From Rotaria socialis (taxonomy: Eukaryota; Rotifera; Eurotatoria; Philodinida; Philodinidae), in assembly GCA_905331475.1 (NCBI GenBank), contig CAJNYU010002461.1, positions 4,766 to 68,765 on the forward strand: DNA of 64,000 nt, read 5' to 3'. Below the pieces are notes generated by a model, which saw only the letters and a list, made by a program, of their open reading frames with translations, did not search any database and was not told where the DNA came from. Positions 1-10,814 of the stretch are shown one piece after another; position 1 is the stretch's first letter, and each line of letters starts with the position of its first letter. A program made the translations under genes and the position numbers.

Positions 1-584
1 TATTTAGAATCATATTTTTGACGGGCGTCAGGATGGTACAGCATGTCTAGACTTTTTTTCGAAAAAGACTACGCATGACAAATAGAATGACTCCAGTCAC
101 TTTCATAGTCCGGACGGGCACTATTGACTATACGAGATTTCAGACTAGTCCTGTACTAGGACATTTTGAGAAAAAGACTAGACAGGACGGCCGACTTGTC
201 TAGAAAAAAGACTAGTCTTTTTACTAGTCTTTTGGTCACCTGGGTTCGACTTGAAAATCAAGTGGTTTCTGAGAGAGTGGGAATTCGCTGGAACACAAAT
301 AGGGATTTAAGGAAAAACCGGAAAACGAACTGAAACGTGGACATGTTACTTGACTTGAATCGGGAAAGTGGTCAAACAAGATTCGACGACAAGAACTCGA
401 AGATAAATCTGATTTCGGCTTTTAAATCTATCCCTCAACTAAAGAACTAAAAGCGAAGGAAAAATNAGTTCTCGAGCGAAACAAAAAGGTGAATGATTGC
501 GCGACACGAAATAAAAAATAAATCAGATTTCAGATTTCGCATTTTAAATCTAACCCTGAATTGAATAAATAAAAACGAAAATAA
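1..584. other. Gene-free stretch with short palindromes
   Basis: No coding region is supported here. Positions 45-235 are rich in the self-complementary octamer GACTAGTC and its relatives, often next to runs of A, which suggests old foldback-element debris. One ambiguous base (n) lies at about 466. Nothing else is recognised. Confidence 0.5.
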
Positions 585-682
585 ACCTTGAGGGCGTGGT
601 TGTGGGTGTGGGAGTCCGAATGTGGATTAACGGAAAATAGCGGTTTTACCCAGATCCACCCACATCCACACCCTCAAGATTT
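585..682. repeat. Small inverted-repeat element (MITE-like)
   Basis: The two ends are near-complementary: the left end begins CCTTGAGGGCGTGG and the right end finishes CCACACCCTCAAG. The arms are about 30 bp around a short AT-rich centre. The left arm contains two TGTGGG units, the hexamer of bdelloid telomeres, but there is no array, so I read this as part of the arm rather than telomeric DNA. No target duplication was identified. Confidence 0.5.
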
Positions 683-697
683 TCAACGGCGCCACAA

Positions 698-1015
698 AGT
701 TATCAAAGTCAGTAGAAATCATGAGAATTCAGTAGAAATAATTAGAAATGATTAAAAATCATCCGGATTTTGTGGTAATCGATAGAAAGTTTCAGAAATC
801 AAAGAAATCATGTGAAATCGGGCTAATTTCCTTGAAACCTTTCAGATCGTTTGAAATGATTTGGAATGATTTTTAGCTATTTGAAATAATCCCTTTTGTT
901 TTCTGATGATTTCCATGATGTCCAATGATTTCCAATGATATCCATGATTTCTACTGATTTCGATGATTTCGTCCGATTTGATGCGATTTCGATTGATTTC
1001 GCCTATTGAAATCAG
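698..1015. repeat. Long degenerate foldback of AATGATTTC units
   Basis: The left half is built of units such as CAGTAGAAATCAT and the right half of the complementary ATGATTTCTACTG, so the block folds back on itself. Units are diverged and vary between 10 and 17 bp. It resembles a MITE whose arms have expanded by short tandem duplication. No coding capacity. Confidence 0.5.
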
Positions 1016-1039
1016 TTTGTTTCCCCTTGTTATCGCATA

Positions 1040-1340
1040 TTCTAAATGTTGTTTACTGTCACCGTATTTTCACGGTAGTTGTAAAAGTCGAACGTTTACG
1101 TTCGCTGTTTACGATTAACGTAATACCTCGTAAAACTTCGTATATGACCGTCGTCTATAGTCGTCGTATTTTCACGGTAGTCGTAAAAGGCGAACGTTTA
1201 CGGTCATTGATTCCGATTAACGTAATACGCCGTAAAACGTCGTATATGTCTGCCGTAAACGAATGCCGTTTTCCAACGTAAATGATTGGTGTACGGCCGT
1301 TTACGGCCGTGCAGGAACGACCTGGGGAGGCAGGAAATGT
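1040..1340. repeat. CGTAAAC/GTTTACG-rich repeat block
   Basis: At least eight copies of CGTTTACG, CGTAAAAC or CGTAAACG occur, including a tandem pair of about 100 bp (near 1060-1150 and 1160-1255) sharing TTTCACGGTAGT. The right end, read on the minus strand, begins CCCCAGGTCGTTCC and resembles the end of the element at 11746-11940. Open frames across it are by-products of the repeats. Confidence 0.5.
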
Positions 1341-1349
1341 CTCACCAGG

Positions 1350-2110
1350 CAAGATTCTTGTGTTCTTGTATTCTTGTATTCTTGTCTGATTCTTATTTTC
1401 TTGCAATTCTTGCATGATTCTTGTTTCTTGCTTTTCTGGTATGATTCTTGTTTTCTTTCGATTCTGGCAAGATTCTTGTTTTCTTATAATTCTTGCCATT
1501 TTGACAAAATCCTTCTAATACAAATGAATTTTATTTGGGCATCCATATGGTTGCCTTCTTTCGGTCCTATTAAATTTTAATTTCAAATTTAAAAAAATAC
1601 AAAAATAGTACATTACATCTTCACGGAAATATACAATAAGTTCATATCGCGTACAAAAGAAGATAAGTAAAAAAAATAAAAAAGAAGCAAAGACGAAAAA
1701 AAATTGAACAAAACAAGCTATTTTAAAAATACATCGGTTACAGTTCTTCAGCGTCATCTTCATTATCAGCTAGAAAAAAAAAGATATAATGTTCAAACTT
1801 CTGTATATGTATAAGTATATATACAGAAGACATCGTGCGATATTTTTCTTTAAGATAAGATACAAATCGTTGAAAGGAAAAGAAAAAAGAAACTTGTCTG
1901 AATTTCAAGAAATTTGAAATATCTTGTAATTCTTGCTTGATTCTTCTTTATCTGATCAATCAGACAAGATTGTGTTTTTCTTGAATAACAGGCAAGAATC
2001 TTGTTTCTTTCCTTTCGCAAAGAATCTTGCCTGAATATTATGATTACGAAGAATCTTGTCTGATATTCAAGAAAAACAAGAATCTGGACAGAACGAAGAC
2101 AAGATCGTCG
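1350..2110. repeat. TTCTTG/CAAGAA repeat tracts with AT-rich centre
   Basis: Positions 1353-1505 are a degenerate tandem of units like GATTCTTGTTTTCTTG. Positions 1885-2110 contain related units in both orientations (CAAGAATCTTG palindromes). The 380 bp between are A-rich and non-coding in appearance. The arrangement suggests a foldback element or low-complexity expansion. No gene is supported. Confidence 0.45.
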
Positions 2111-3480
2111 ACTAGTGGAGAAACAAAAAGGAAATATCATATTATTAATAAACTAATGTTAATGTTTTATTGAAATGTAGCAGAATTATCGAATTCTTAA
2201 TTTGTCGGAGATCTCAGGCATAGTTTACGATGAGCGGGGAAAGTGGGGGGAAATCCCCCGCTCAAATATTTTTGCGTTATAGCTTCCTCCCTGGAATTTT
2301 TCTTTGCGACTTTGTAGATGATTTTAATTCATTTGTAGACTGAATAAAGCCTACCAAAGGCAATCATTTATATTCTCTTTCATATCAATTTAATTTCTCT
2401 TTAAGTTCGAACTATTTTCATTTAGATGATATTGTTCAAAACTTTTTCATGCATCCAGGAAGAGCAAAAGCTCGCAATATCAATATATACATTCGAAACA
2501 ATTATGACGATAGCGATGAAGAGTGATAGGCAAACCATGAAATAATTTTTCCAAGAACATAAGCTTTGAAATTAGAAGGTATGAACGTAAAAAATTACGA
2601 CTAGAAAAACAAATTTTTTCTCGTTAATCTTTTTTTCACATATTTATTTACAAGAAAGCAGCAAAAAAAATATTTTCTGAATTGAATAAGAAAACCTTAC
2701 AAATTCTAGCTAATAATATATTTTGTCTCGGAAAAACAATAATGCAAACCTGTTTCTCTCTAGTTTTGGGAGATTTTCTCTTTCAAATCTTCCCCCGCTA
2801 ATCAAAAACAAACGAAAACTATGATCTCAGATTCTGACATATGAATTATTTAAAACATACTTCACTGGTATGATACCCTTTCAAAGAAAAGTAATTACTA
2901 TTCAAAAGATCATAGCTCGTATATGCAGAGTCTAAAAATCCTGCAAACAATGTCGATAAGATAGAAGCAGATGAACGACGAAACTCTAATACATGAGTTT
3001 GTCAGAAAGATCCTGTCGGGTTGCCGCATACATTTTGTGAAACTTTGATATGAACTGGAATCGATTCAGAATATTTTGTAGTATGTTGAGAGCAAAAAAG
3101 TAATCGAAATCCTCAAACAATTATTTACTTAGCTTTTATTGACTATGAGAAATGGATAAGAAACAATTCATAAAATCTATCTTCTCATGAAAGCCAAATC
3201 AATGTTATATGTGTTTGGCATCATCGCGATTTTAGTAAACAATTCATTGAAACTAAACAGCTCATTGATTTATACCCGTGTCAAGCACTTTAAAACAATC
3301 TTAGGAGAGACACGATCGCTTTTTTTTAAGCAGTTGTGATTAAGAATAAAGTGTCCATAGTTCTAATCTAGCTGAGACTCGGGCCAGCACTATGCTGCCC
3401 ACCTCGATTCCTATTTCACGTGAATTTCAAAGTTTTAAATATATGTTTTCTATCTACAGAAACGATTTACTTTCAAGAGA
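2111..3480. other. Gene-free AT-rich stretch
   Basis: No convincing coding exon was found on either strand. A short palindrome with G and C runs lies at 2231-2261 (GCGGGG...CCCCCGC). A related CCCCCGCTAATC lies at about 2802-2813, so a roughly 580-bp decayed inverted-repeat element is possible but unproven. Confidence 0.35.
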
Positions 3481-3488
3481 AACAATCC

Positions 3489-3980
3489 TTACTGGTTCTT
3501 CTGGTTTATTCGAATCGATTCGAATATCTCTTCGTCGAATGTTAATGTAAGTTGATTCAATTGTTTTTGAACGAGCACCGATAATATTTGAAGTAACGAT
3601 TGAGATAATGAACATCGAGTTATAATAAGTGCTTCGAGATTAGGATAGAGAAGGCTTTGCTTAACACTATTATAAAAAAGAAATTCATGAATAACACTAT
3701 AGCAACTTGAATTTCTTCCATCGAAATGAATATTTTTAATTAAAGATGAAAGAGATAAAGAATTGCAGATCAATGGTAATAAGATTGATGAAATTTTTCT
3801 ATAAGACAAATCTAGTTGGTCAAAACTAATTTCATATTTATCCATTGAAAATATTGCATGAATAAGAACATTAATTCGTTTATTTAATAATCAAAATAAT
3901 GTTAAGATTTTATCCCATGATAAATAACCGAATATATCATATAATATTTCATTTGGTAGTGTTTCGAATTTACTTATCAT
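3489..3980 (-). pseudogene. F-box protein pseudogene, N-terminal part
   Basis: Read on the minus strand from an ATG at 3980, the frame opens with an F-box-like start (FETLPNEILYDIFGYLSW), the form seen in a large bdelloid F-box/leucine-rich family. It then meets TGA at codon 30 (3891-3893), where relatives of this type usually carry Trp, so a single TGG to TGA change is the simplest reading. The frame continues open for a further 134 codons, with leucine-rich segments, to 3489. A GTAAGG donor-like site lies at the 3' end, so a further exon may once have followed. F-box proteins are SCF ubiquitin-ligase substrate adaptors. Alternatives are a base-calling error, or use of the downstream ATG at 3845, which would drop the F-box. 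Confidence 0.6.
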
Positions 3981-4354
3981 TTTATCTTAAGATTCAAATA
4001 AAATTATGTTCTATATTTTTTATTTATTAAAAGATGATCGGAAAGAACTACTTGAATTAAAAAGCTGCTAAGGCTACATTTTTTAGTTATGTTTTACCGT
4101 CAGAACACAACTATTAAAAGTAAATCTTGATGTTGCACTCAAAAATATCTAGCAAGGACTAGACTTCTGATCTAGAATTTTTCTGACTTACAGAAAACGT
4201 TCAATTGTTATGAATTACACATATCCTTAAAAAATAATTTTTTCTCTATTATTGTATTTTATTCGTATAGCTCGAAATCACCAAAATTAAACGAGGATAA
4301 TTCAATATAAAATTTTCAACCTTGCCATTTATTGCTATCATTTACACATCGTAT

Positions 4355-5440
4355 CTCAGAATCATAGGCGGCGGAGCCATTAGGCTTGGGGAGGCTCAAG
4401 CCTCCCATAAAAACCAATTGGGGAGGCTTGAGGAGGCTCAGATATTTGAAAAGAATACAGATTTCGTCGTGATTTACTTAGCTTACAATATATTAGGAAA
4501 TCTGTTTCATGAATAATGTAAATTATTGCATTTATAGTTAACAAATCTCACTTCAACGGCTACGGCTCAGAGATGCTTCAGTGTTATAAACGGAATAAAG
4601 ACATCTACGATCAATAATGACACAACAACGCTTTAATCATGCCTTTATTTCTCATATTCATTAAGGGGAACTAGATCTAATTAGATCAGTTAGACATGAA
4701 GAACATTTGTTCTGAGTGTATTGCAAAAGAACTAGAGAAAAGACGTTACTGGGTATGAACAATAGTTTTTGTACTTATGATATGTTTGCTTTAGTCAAAG
4801 TTTAAGATTTTTTTACGCCTATGTTGATAAGGAAATAAAAATTTTGATAGTGTAGTCCCTAGTCGAGAATCACCTAATGAATCCCCAGGCAGCTCATGTC
4901 GTGAGTACTCGACGAGTTAAGAAAATTTTGAAAACTTTCTATCGAGACTATCAAAAATCTACGTAAAAATTCGAAAGTATCTTCGAAAATTCGTAAGGGA
5001 TTTCTAAGAAATGACTGGAAAGTGCCATATAAATCTCGAGAAGTGAACAGAAAGTTTCTTGGAATTTCTAAGACACTCTCCACTCAGTTTTTAGATATCT
5101 TTTACAAATTTTCGAAGACACTTTCGGATTTTTACGTAGATTTTTGATAGTCTCGATAGAAATTTTCCTTAACTCCTCGGGAACTCGTGACAGGCCCTTC
5201 TAAAAAATCCAAAATTGGTGGGGACTCTGGGGATGCGTTAAGTGATTCTTGACTAGGAACGCAATTTTCGATTGTTCTGCAGCCACATAAATGGATCAAT
5301 ACAGAAAAATTTTACAATCAACGTTGTGACAACGAATTTTAAAAGTCTATCTTCTCTCCAAATGTCGACTTTTTATCGTTTGTTGAAAAAAAATTGAGCC
5401 TCCCCTAAATTCAAAACGTTCCGCTGCCTATGCTCAGAAT
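4355..5440. mobile_element. Non-autonomous hAT-type DNA transposon with 8-bp target duplication
   Basis: The element runs from 4363 (CATAGGCGGCGGAGCC) to 5432 (CCGCTGCCTATG). Its ends are inverted repeats: CATAGGC.GCGGA at the tips and a shared GGGGAGGCTCAA about 25 bp inside. It is flanked by a perfect 8-bp direct repeat CTCAGAAT (4355-4362 and 5433-5440). An 8-bp duplication with short terminal repeats is the hallmark of the hAT superfamily. At 1070 bp it has no transposase frame. A nested foldback occupies 4855-5260. Confidence 0.85.
4855..5260. repeat. Nested foldback inside the hAT element
   Basis: The two halves are inverted copies. The left tip is GTCCCTAGTCGAGAATCAC and the right tip, reverse-complemented, is GTTCCTAGTCAAGAATCAC. 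A core such as TCTATCGAGACTATCAAAAA recurs in inverted form about 170 bp away. The right arm carries about 30 extra bases. It is either an inserted foldback element or an internal palindromic expansion of the host element. The minus-strand frame across 4874-5083 is a by-product. Confidence 0.75.
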
Positions 5441-5970
5441 AAATTGTTCTGATTGAAATCATCATTTATGTAAAATTTCAAGAAAAATAAAAACAGTAAA
5501 AGTCGTGTATCTCTACAGCAAAAAAAACCATGAAGGTAGACTTCCTATTAGGATATGAATAAATCGTGGGACTTGACCCGATGTGCATCGTCTTCATTCA
5601 GAAACGATCAATTTCGCTCAACATCCACGAGGAAACATTGTTTTTAGACTATGCATTCAATAGTGTGTAACCTTATTCATATTCAAGAAACATTCAATAC
5701 GAAGGAAGCCATGTCAAACAGCGCAGAAAATAGATCAGGATAATAAGCAAATCTTTTGTTTTCAATTACATGATATCTATTTATGAAGAAATAGATTTTA
5801 ATCGTATATAAATCTCCGGCATTTTACCTACTGGTGAACTATTCTTTTATAGCTTCATCTGTGTGAACAAAGACTAGATATTTTTCATTTTGAGAAGGAA
5901 GGAAGAATTAACACCAATTCCATTGCATCGTAGAATAGTCAAATAACAAAATGATGGCGCACCTAGCCTG

Positions 5971-6300
5971 TTACGAACGAGAAAAGTATGCCGATAGAGA
6001 TGACATCCTTCCCTCATCCAGATTATTAGACAAGTAAAGTCTAATACTCGTATTTGGTATCTCACTTGTATACACACAGCATTGCTCGATACTTCGAAAT
6101 TCTTCAATACAATAAATAATTTTTTGAAGACCCACTGATATTTCACCCATACTCTCGACAATGACGTCTCCCATTTCATTTGACTGAACTTGTAAAAATA
6201 TAAGTTTGTCATCTTGAATACTTGCAATGCTACGTTGAATTTCTTCCATAGAAAATCTCGTTTCATATGGATGTGCAGCTGCTGATAACGGTGCATTCAT
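5971..6300 (-). CDS. Hypothetical protein or exon, 109 aa, unrecognised
   Basis: An open frame from an ATG at 6300 encodes a mixed-composition protein with amphipathic helix-like segments (SMEEIQRSIASIQDDK) and balanced codon use, unlike the AT-rich shadow frames nearby. No domain is recognised and no signal peptide is visible. Near the 3' end, a GTTCGTAACAG stretch might be part of a splice border, and the neighbouring frame stays open to 5874, so this may be one exon of a longer gene. It could also be a chance frame. Confidence 0.35.
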   Translation of the reverse strand: MNAPLSAAAHPYETRFSMEEIQRSIASIQDDKLIFLQVQSNEMGDVIVESMGEISVGLQKIIYCIEEFRSIEQCCVYTSEIPNTSIRLYLSNNLDEGRMSSLSAYFSRS

Positions 6301-8480
6301 TTTGGAAAAGTTATGAAGTAGCGATGGGGAGCCAAGTCAACTTTGAATAAATCAGATTAGTTATTGATCTATTATTTTGGATGATTATCAGAATTGTGTT
6401 GCTGTGATAAAATTAGATGAAAACGATAAAATATAGCAAACAATTAGCTGGAATAGTAGGTTTTCTGTGACTTTTCGAACTCTCTGGCATCCAAGTTTCT
6501 TGATGTTGTTTTTTAATTGGATTAGCTGTCATGTACCTTTTAGTTGGCTGTATGAGTACAATTCTATGATTTTGCCTTGAGAAGATTGATTTCGTTGATT
6601 TTTTTCGTCTTTAAAGATAACATAGGAAACAGCAATTTGTGCCTCGATCGGCTATGTACAACTGAGCAAAATGCGTTTTTTTCTAAAAAGTGACAAAACT
6701 TATTGATGCAAGTTGCCATAACGCAAAGATCAACATTCCTCAATTCGAAAGAAAAAGAAATCAGTCGGACGATAAAAGCCACTACGAAGAATAAATTTAT
6801 GTAGATGCCAGTGAATTGAAAACGATGTAAAAAGCACCATGCATATTGGAAGTGAAGCCAAATTTATTTTCTGCAATTCTTTTCCAAGATTGCATAATAT
6901 CGTGTATCTGTTGGCACGTAGTGTGTCTAATTGGCACACATCTTGCAAATGAAAACGACTCTCTCTATGCCAGTTGATCAAAAACATTGGATGTCTAAAT
7001 AAAATAATTTTATATGAGAGATTTCAAGCATTTTGAGTCTGTAAAACACGTTTCTGCCTAAGTACATGATCTAGAAATTAGCACCCATCTCATGGTACTT
7101 CCCTTCCTCCTACCTACAGACCATGTCTTATGACTCTCATAGATCGTGATAGATGTCCTCTAAAAGTTAGTTTAATTGTGTTTCACACTTTAATATCGCA
7201 GTGATTGCGCTATCTGCTGTCTTATATTCTAGCTACTGAAATATGTGGAAATAAAATCAGTTAACGAAAAAAATTTGTCGAACACGGATTTCGTATAGGA
7301 TAATCGAAAGCTTGCAATCTAATAGTTTGTATTTCGTTCTCTTTATATCATATACATGGTACACGTACGTTGGCTAGCATATCAATGTATTTTGGATCTC
7401 TGTTATTTAACAAAATATCCTAAATTTTAGGCATCATCAGATATTTTCGTGGTGAGTCATTTCGATAAGTTTCGCTTTAGTGTGCCACTATAGCTGCTAA
7501 AATAACCAATTGGTTACCTCAAGCGATCTGTATTCTCTCAAAATTAATATAATAAAAAGCTGAGACCCTGAGATGAAGACAACTGAGCCCTTCATCATGA
7601 CATGAATTGATAAGTTATGCGATTATACTCTAATATTAAAATCACTAATATGCCGATTTATCTTGTTTTATCATAGTTTACGAACTGATCTACCTTGGGA
7701 TTTTATGAAGACCAATATTTTTCTTTGCCTTTATACTATCAGATATGATACTGACATCAAAATATTGCAGATGACATTGGTATGTATATTTTTTATGAAA
7801 TAGTTTCTGGAAGTCGACACTTCAATGTATTTTTCGATTTTAACTCAAAAATATTGTGTATCAAAAGTAGAGACTAATGTGGAATTGTATTGGACACAAT
7901 CAATACGCTTCGGGTTCATGTTTCACCACAAGGTCACGGAGTAATGACATTCATGGATAATCACTTCACAGTAAGTGTATCTTTTACCAATAGTCAAACC
8001 ATTTCGAATAATATCATATTTATAAAGAAATACAAAACTACTGAATTGATTTAGGAAAAGTAGTGGAATATCAAACGTATGTATAACTACCAAAAATTAG
8101 GGTAAGACATGTGGCCCATACTTGGTTAATAGTATCATCGTTATAATATAAAACTACACATATCTAGCGAAAAGAAAGACTTTGAACATCGTTATGTTAC
8201 GAAAGTGAATCTAGTCTAGTTGTTGCCAAATCTCCAAGTAATCAGTTGGAAATAGTAACTTTGAGTATTTCTATTTATCAGTTTGGTAGGCGAATTGATC
8301 TATCTGAGATTAATGAATAGTTTTGTGGCATACACATAATGTGTTCTCTTCCATGTGACCGGTTTATTTGCAAGACTGTAGCGTTCATAGCATATTTTTA
8401 TGATTCACTGCATGCGAAATCATCCATAATTTATTTTAACTCTTCTATACAACAACACAAATAAAGTTACAAAAAGCGTT
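6301..8480. other. Gene-free stretch
   Basis: About 2.2 kb without a supported gene on either strand. Short open frames near 6564-6987 on the minus strand have low-complexity or unbalanced composition and no recognisable motif. No clear inverted-repeat element was found. Confidence 0.4.
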
Positions 8481-9524
8481 TCATTTAATTTGGACCATCG
8501 TACTCATTCCAAAATTGTCGGGTCTGACTGTCGCTGCGAAACGTGTAATTTCTCGTCGTCGACGAAGAATTTTCTGTCGAAAATTTTTGTACACGCTAGT
8601 TATCGATGCAAGACAGATGAAGGGCAAGGAAAAAGTAACAAAATAAGCAAGAAAAACGAAATACTGTAAAGCCTCAAATCCAATATCGCTTGGTAAACCG
8701 CATAAATAAGCGATGGGGAAAATACCGAGTGGAACATTGCTAGACAAATTAAGAGCAGTGAGGGACATAAGCTGAATTGTCATCTTTCGCTGCTTGCGCC
8801 ATTGAATCGGCAAATGAGAACGATATTTCTGCCAGACCACTCGAAATATGAAAGAAAAGCTGAAAAATGCTTCCAACAAAGTTGGCATAATAAAATTAGT
8901 AAATAAATCGAACATGCCCATAATCGGATCAGCGTGATAACATGGAGATCCATTACAGTAGGGTAATGTATAATCGTAAGTATTTTCGCATGGAAGACCA
9001 TAAAATGAATAAATATAGAAAGTGAAAATATACAGAATTAAGAAAAGTAGTGGTAAATAGTGCACTATTATACGTCCCTTTCTTGTTGAAATCCATCGAT
9101 CATGAAATATGATTATGTGTCGCTCGAAAGCAGTCCAGGCCAAAAGTATGGCTCCTCCATTGTATATACCAATGTTCATAAACCACCACACGATACAAGT
9201 TGACGGATTCGGTGGAACAACACTGGAATGTAGGATAAAATTGAGATACAAAGGAACATCAATTAATTGAGTGCCCAAGCCAAGAATAAGCAATAGAACA
9301 AGAGAATGGTTTTTTACGCTAGAACGTAATTTTCGATCCATAAAGACACAGAAGAGAACGAACAATGTACAAATGATGGATGGAACATCTAATAGGAGAA
9401 GAATCCAAAAGCGAGCCGTGCGTGACATAGATATCTCTGTGTTGGCAAATAAAGGACTACCCGTGCTATTCGAACTTTGATTGTCAAACATTACTAAATA
9501 TAAAAAGAATATGACAAAGATCAT
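8481..9524 (-). CDS. Orphan rhodopsin-like G-protein-coupled receptor, 347 aa
   Basis: A single-exon gene for a seven-transmembrane receptor, presumably at the cell surface and coupling to G proteins (family knowledge). Hydrophobic segments fall near residues 38-62, 74-96, 112-134, 155-175, 210-232, 250-272 and 287-310. TM3 ends in ERH (FERHIIIFH) in place of DRY. Extracellular loop 2 is Cys-rich (PCENTYDY...CNGSPC), and basic clusters (KQRKM, ILRRRRE) sit in the third inner loop and tail. The Asn-rich N-terminus (NQSSNST) fits glycosylation. ATG at 9524 gives a hydrophobic leader; ATG at 9491 (MFDNQSS) is an equally good start without it. It shares its layout with the receptor at 16413. Ligand unknown. 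Confidence 0.85.
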   Translation of the reverse strand: MIFVIFFLYLVMFDNQSSNSTGSPLFANTEISMSRTARFWILLLLDVPSIICTLFVLFCVFMDRKLRSSVKNHSLVLLLILGLGTQLIDVPLYLNFILHSSVVPPNPSTCIVWWFMNIGIYNGGAILLAWTAFERHIIIFHDRWISTRKGRIIVHYLPLLFLILYIFTFYIYSFYGLPCENTYDYTLPYCNGSPCYHADPIMGMFDLFTNFIMPTLLEAFFSFSFIFRVVWQKYRSHLPIQWRKQRKMTIQLMSLTALNLSSNVPLGIFPIAYLCGLPSDIGFEALQYFVFLAYFVTFSLPFICLASITSVYKNFRQKILRRRREITRFAATVRPDNFGMSTMVQIK

Positions 9525-10000
9525 GTCATGTGACAGAATATATTAGAAAAAAATCATTCTATATCAAATAACACACGAAAGCTGACTATCATTTACCGTA
9601 TGTATGCAGTTCCTCAAAGATAAAAAATTTGGAAAAAAATGACTAAATTCAATTTTTCTCTCCATGAAGCCGGAAGAAAAAGATTAGCAACGTAAAGGTC
9701 TTAAGAGTTATCACGCCCGTGACTATAAGCAGCATAATCGATTGAGTAAGCTGAGCGCTTTTTAAAAGCTCAGGAAAATTGGTTTTTAGTATTTAGCGCA
9801 ATTATGAAACGCGATGATCCCATGTTATCCCAAAACGCTTTTGAGACGCAGTTAGATGCGTTTGTGTTGCAAATGTTGCCGTTTTGATGCGTTCCGATAT
9901 CGAGTTATGATAAAAAAAGCAGATAAAGGCGTTTGTAATTATCTTTTAAAACGCGTGTGAACGCAATCTGTGTCTATTCTTGTGTTGGATCGTGTGGTAA
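9525..10000. other. Gene-free stretch with AACGC/GCGTT motifs
   Basis: No gene seen. Positions 9755-9965 carry several copies of AAACGC/GCGTTT and GATGCG in both orientations (for example CCAAAACGCTTTTGAGACGC and TTTTAAAACGCG), suggesting debris of a small inverted-repeat element. Confidence 0.4.
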
Positions 10001-10204
10001 TCCCAACTTTGGTAGAAGATAAAAATGTCGAAAGTAAAAATGTCGAAAGTAAAAATGTCGATAGCTAATATATCGAAAAGTAAATATATCGAATGAACAA
10101 TAAAGAAAAATCGTTTGTGACATTTTTTGAGGATATAAAAAGCTAAGTATGTCAGCTATGTGTATTCAATAAAAAAAGAAGAATCGGAAAAAATAAAGTG
10201 TTCG

Positions 10205-10635
10205 ATAAGTTAATTAAGTTAGGGAAGTTAGCACCAAGATTCGAGTTTTTCCAGCCCGGATTCGCCTATATGGTTGTGTTGAATTTCATTTTCGTTGCGT
10301 TGGATGCAGAATTTTGCGCTGAATTGAATGGTGTAATTTTTAAAGGGGGTTGCCGATCAAACTCTGGCACTTTACCTGGAATTACTGCTTTTTCTGAAAA
10401 TCTTGTAGAAGTAATTTCAGCCAGGATTCGCTGCTTTAGCTGTGTTGGTTCTGGAAATGTGTGTGTTGACTTCAGAATGAAATTCTGCATCGAATGNTCT
10501 AAAATTACACCATTCAATTCAGCGAAAAATTCTGCATCCAACGCAACGAAAATGAAATTCAACACAACCATATAGGCGAATCCGGGCTGGAAAAACTCGA
10601 ATCTTGTGCTAACTTCCCAAACGTAAGTTAATTGA
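10205..10635. repeat. Near-perfect inverted repeat, arms about 135 bp
   Basis: The left arm (about 10205-10342) and right arm (about 10498-10635) are reverse complements, nearly identical over about 105 bp next to the spacer and then diverging. Because of this, both strands have open frames containing the same FEFFQPGFAYMVVLNF peptide. The spacer of about 155 bp is unrelated. An ambiguous base (n) sits at about 10498, exactly at the start of the right arm, so a misassembly or chimeric read is possible. Confidence 0.7.
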
Positions 10636-10814
10636 CCAATATTAATATAATTTCTCTTTCGTAAATCATTTTCTCTAGCCACGATGAAAGAGAGGCCACG
10701 AAGAAGATCAGACGCATTAATTAAATAGTCACTATACCGTTTATGCAATGTGTCGATTCGTTTTTGTAATGCTACACTACGTTTATTTTTTATTAAAGTT
10801 ATATATGTAATCAT
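10630..10814 (-). CDS. Short helical open frame inside the element, function unknown
   Basis: On the minus strand from an ATG at 10814, about 60 codons encode a charged, helix-like peptide (KRIDTLHKRYSDYLINASDL...ARENDLRKRNYINIGQ) before the frame runs into the palindrome arm. It has the look of real coding sequence, perhaps a captured exon or a transposase piece, but I recognise no domain. It is truncated at the arm boundary. Confidence 0.3.

Noticed and set aside
585..682. TGTGGG units suggesting an interstitial telomere repeat
   Set aside because: Only two adjacent units occur and they fall within an inverted-repeat arm; no array is present.
2226..2815. GCGGGG/CCCCCGC pair as a 580-bp transposon
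   Set aside because: Only about 10 bp of inverted similarity and no flanking duplication; mentioned only as a possibility.
10198..10814. Same peptide on both strands as evidence of two overlapping genes
   Set aside because: It is explained by the inverted repeat; each strand reads the opposite arm.
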